Below are positions 61,044-64,000 of a stretch of 64,000 bases of DNA, one piece after another. Origin of the DNA: Acanthochromis polyacanthus (taxonomy: Eukaryota > Chordata > Actinopteri > Pomacentridae); assembly GCF_021347895.1 (NCBI RefSeq), contig NC_067115.1, forward strand, positions 13,339,876 to 13,403,875. The letters run 5' to 3'. Position numbers and translations under genes: made by a program. Position 1 is the first letter of the stretch. Each line of letters opens with the position of its first letter. The notes under the pieces are model-generated. The model saw only the letters and a program-made list of their open reading frames with translations, was not told the DNA's origin and ran no database searches.

Positions 61044-63579
61044 CAGTAATGTTTCTGAGGGTCCTTATTTCAGGAAAACACAGCTTCCTCTACAACAGGT
61101 TATTGTGAATTACCTGCTTTTAGCCAAAAACTCCAAGTATTGTCACGAGCCTCTTGTTTAAAAGCAACTTCATTCTGGTTCTCTGGTCCACAAATCTAAT
61201 AAACTGTCAGTGTCTACCTGGTTAACAAAGTGGAGCATTTCACAGCTAAACCATCCAATATGCCTTTCCTTACTTAGTTGAGATCAAAAGCAAAGCCAAA
61301 AAGCAAAATGAGACTGAATATTGGACTGCTGGATTGGCAAAGAACCAACTGTTAACTAGCAAGTCACCTCGTCAAGTGATGAAGTCACTGTTAACTTGTT
61401 TGTTCTGCCCACAAAAGACAAAAAATAGATATTCATGGTTAAGATGGCACCAGTAACTATCTAAAAGCCAAAATTTGTCATTAGGGAAATACATGTATTT
61501 ATTTGCTTTAGTGTGACTCTCATATCCGTAGTTAAATATGAAATTAGAGCTCAGAAAGCATTAGATCTGGATGTGAGGGAGAATGGATGTGAACAGAGGT
61601 TTAAAAAATAATCTTTCAGCTCCTTTAACTTTTCATTTTCAACACAATACTAGGTTTATCTTGCCTTAAATACTGGAGCACCTTTTTTGGCTGGATGCAG
61701 GGACTATCTGGAGGCCCAATGGTTGCCTGGCAACCTCACAGTGATGCTGCTGCTGGAAGCTGTCTAATGACCATAGCTTCAGCTTTAGTGTACACGAGGG
61801 TAATATCCATTATTACATGTAACATAAAGTAAATGAGCATTTAACTTGTGAAACTATTCCTTTAAAAATACAACGTGAAATAATTACAGAGTGACACAGG
61901 TTTGTGTTGCAGCACTCATCCACTCACCAGAGGAAATCCTGTTCTATTCATGTGCTAAATGAGTGTAATTGCCAAAGTCTTTGTTGCTATCTCGATAAAT
62001 ACAGTACATTTCTGACGGGGTTTTTCTATCATTTTCCACCCTCAACTGTTGAAAGCAACTCTAGAGGTTTTACCTGTATTCCCACTGGATGCATGATGTC
62101 TTTTTTGTGCAAGAAAGTGATCTCTTTCTGTGTTTGTAGCTTTGTTTGAAAGTCTGCAAACAGCATTAGTTAAGATGCAACATGGGGGCTCATACTGTAT
62201 ATACAAGCAATTAACGCTGCTTTATTTAATCCCTAAGTATATTAATGTATCCAAATTTATGTGTCTAATGATTTTTTGATGGTAAAAGCGGGACACAGTG
62301 CATTTAAATTCTGACAGTATTCCATCCATGTGTCTTCCCTCCTGCACTAAAGACCGCCTACACTAGCTTACCCATTCCCACTGTGTCATCTCTTCATCCT
62401 CAGGCTAACCAACAGTGGAGGTCAGTGAGGATTTCACTCTTTCTCTCGCACACAAACCCTATCTACCTCCTTTTTCTCACTCAGCAGCTAACAGCCTTTG
62501 TCTTGCTGCACACCCACATCCACACAGCTCATCTAATTGTATGCGCCGCACACCTATCAAATTAAATTTGCACACAAAACCCTCTTATGCCATCACTTGG
62601 CTGACTATTCATCCCCTTAATTAATCTAATTAATCAGAAAAGGTATATCTGCCTAATCAAAACATGTGTGCCGTATCTGGCAGTATCATCAGTATCCTGC
62701 CACTACTGCTCAGCAACGTGTGAAGGGTGAGAAGAGACGATGAAACTTTAATTTTGATTTTCCTCCTCGTTTCATTATCCTCAATCATCTTGAAGCATGA
62801 CATTTTCCACAGGTGGAGACTACGGTTTCTATAGCCTATTGTGATCAGACAGTGCTGACAGAAGCATGAAATACTGACTTTGATGATGCTTTGCTTATTA
62901 TTTTGAGCTACGTCTTGAAGATAATTAATAAAACCTCATTAGAGTAGTGGTTTTATATTTACTGGCTATGTGGAACATAAATAATCAACAACACACATTT
63001 TACACAATGTTTTTGGGAAATTGTACAAGATACACAACTTATGTAAACATAATGAATAATTGTACTCAGAAATTAAGCAAATCTTTGATTTAAAATAAAA
63101 ATATGTTAATTTGCTCATCACTGTGCTGTGCTTGAATTAAGTCAGGTCCACACCTGTCCTGGAAGGGCAACTTTAATGACTAGTTGGACACTAATCGATA
63201 CTGGTAGCGCTGCAAGCCAATGTTACATCTTTAACATTCACAGCTCATCCCGCTGATGCACTGAGGAAAGGTCTTAGTGTATGGAAGCCTTTTGGCCAAG
63301 GCTTCCTCCAGGGTGTCAGCAGCCATGCCTGCTTCTTTTGTCCTCCTCCCGAACGTGACTTTGCTCAAGGACTTCCACAACTCCAGTCTGATCAACTTCC
63401 CTCCTGTATATACAGACACACAGCAGCCATCCTTCTGTCTCGCTCCTCCCCCTCTTTCCGTCAGGCTCCAGAGACCATTCACATGACAGAATAGACTACA
63501 GCAGCAGTGTATCGGAACCGAGAGCCGAGCAGAGCGATGAGGGGGAAGGAGGAGGAGACGTGAGACAAAAAACGAGATG
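61044..63579. other. Unique sequence, no gene seen
   Basis: Mixed to AT-rich; a patch at 62500-62740 carries repeated TTAATTAATCTAATTAATC sites. No exon or named repeat recognised. Confidence 0.35.
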
Positions 63580-64000
63580 GATATAGAGGTAGAGTCAGTC
63601 CCTCCCAGAGCCTGTCAGCCCTTTTATTACCATGATGTCTGTCCTTTTATCACCGAACCCGCCAACAAAAATCTCTTAAAGCCAATGGGGCGGCAGCTAT
63701 ACAGAGACCTTGCTGAATGGCGAGTAGGCTTGAATGGTCATTTGATCTGTGCGGCACTTGAGCCTTTGCTGGTGGAGGACGGAGGGGAGGGAAATGGGCA
63801 ACACGCTGAGCACAGCCAGTGGCGACGGTCAATGTCGTACACATGTTCAAGGAGAGATTTGTGGACAAACACAGGATTAGGAGACATGACTCACCTTTAT
63901 GCCGTGGACTGCTGGGAAGGAGGCTCACACACATGATGTGTCCAGGAATGACTGGGTCTTTGAGCTAGGGAGAAAGAGAGGCAGGAAGTGAAAAATCAGA
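63580..64000. other. Candidate conserved noncoding element or unrecognised exon
   Basis: GC-richer unique end of the window. A 119-codon plus frame (63577-63936) and a 94-codon minus frame overlap. The plus frame has no domain I recognise, and no clear splice acceptor/donor pair frames it. More likely regulatory than coding; low certainty. Confidence 0.25.

Overview
This window looks like nuclear DNA from a teleost fish, probably a percomorph. The evidence is the repeat content: several Tc1-like DNA transposon families, tRNA-derived SINEs with (ATGG)n tails, an L2-clade LINE fragment, a PIF/Harbinger fragment, long (GT)n and (AT)n microsatellites, and an AT-rich background broken by small GC-richer islands. 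I found no convincing host protein-coding exon, tRNA, rRNA, CRISPR array or bacterial operon. The window is best read as a gene desert or the inside of a very large intron. Every open frame I could explain comes from a transposon, a low-complexity array or chance.

Layout. 0-6 kb: a SINE, two decayed Tc1 fragments and a nearly pristine Tc1 element (3192-4827). 6-15 kb: a strong G-quadruplex tract, two diverged copies of a 220-bp repeat, a long (GT)n tract and a 700-bp MITE-like element. 15-18 kb: an L2 LINE fragment carrying a YADD reverse-transcriptase motif, and another Tc1 fragment. 18-24 kb: mostly unique sequence with possible conserved noncoding elements, plus a 66-bp (AT)n tract. 24-28 kb: a possible LTR remnant and a second, almost identical Tc1 copy (26348-27981) inserted in an AT-rich MITE-like sequence. 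30-35 kb: two arrays of a degenerate ACAAA-rich minisatellite and a 225-bp tandem duplication. 35-44 kb: SINEs, two more Tc1 remnants and a Harbinger fragment. 46-48 kb: a decayed Tc1 abutting two SINEs fused in opposite orientation. 54-58 kb: three SINE insertions, each with a clear target-site duplication, one of them nested inside a Tc1 remnant. 60-61 kb: a degenerate repeat of about 48 bp and a second SINE family. The rest is unique sequence with scattered GC-richer islands.

The strongest biology is transposon dynamics. The two young Tc1 copies differ at about 11 sites in 1.64 kb and carry different disabling lesions. Copy 1 has a full reading frame, but its third catalytic acidic residue is Gln instead of Glu. 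Copy 2 keeps the Glu codon but has a one-base frameshift and a premature stop. The SINE copies show full-length, 5'-truncated and internally deleted forms, several framed by direct repeats of 9-14 bp. I did not find an undescribed multi-gene system. The host-function content, if any, is regulatory and can only be tested by cross-species alignment.
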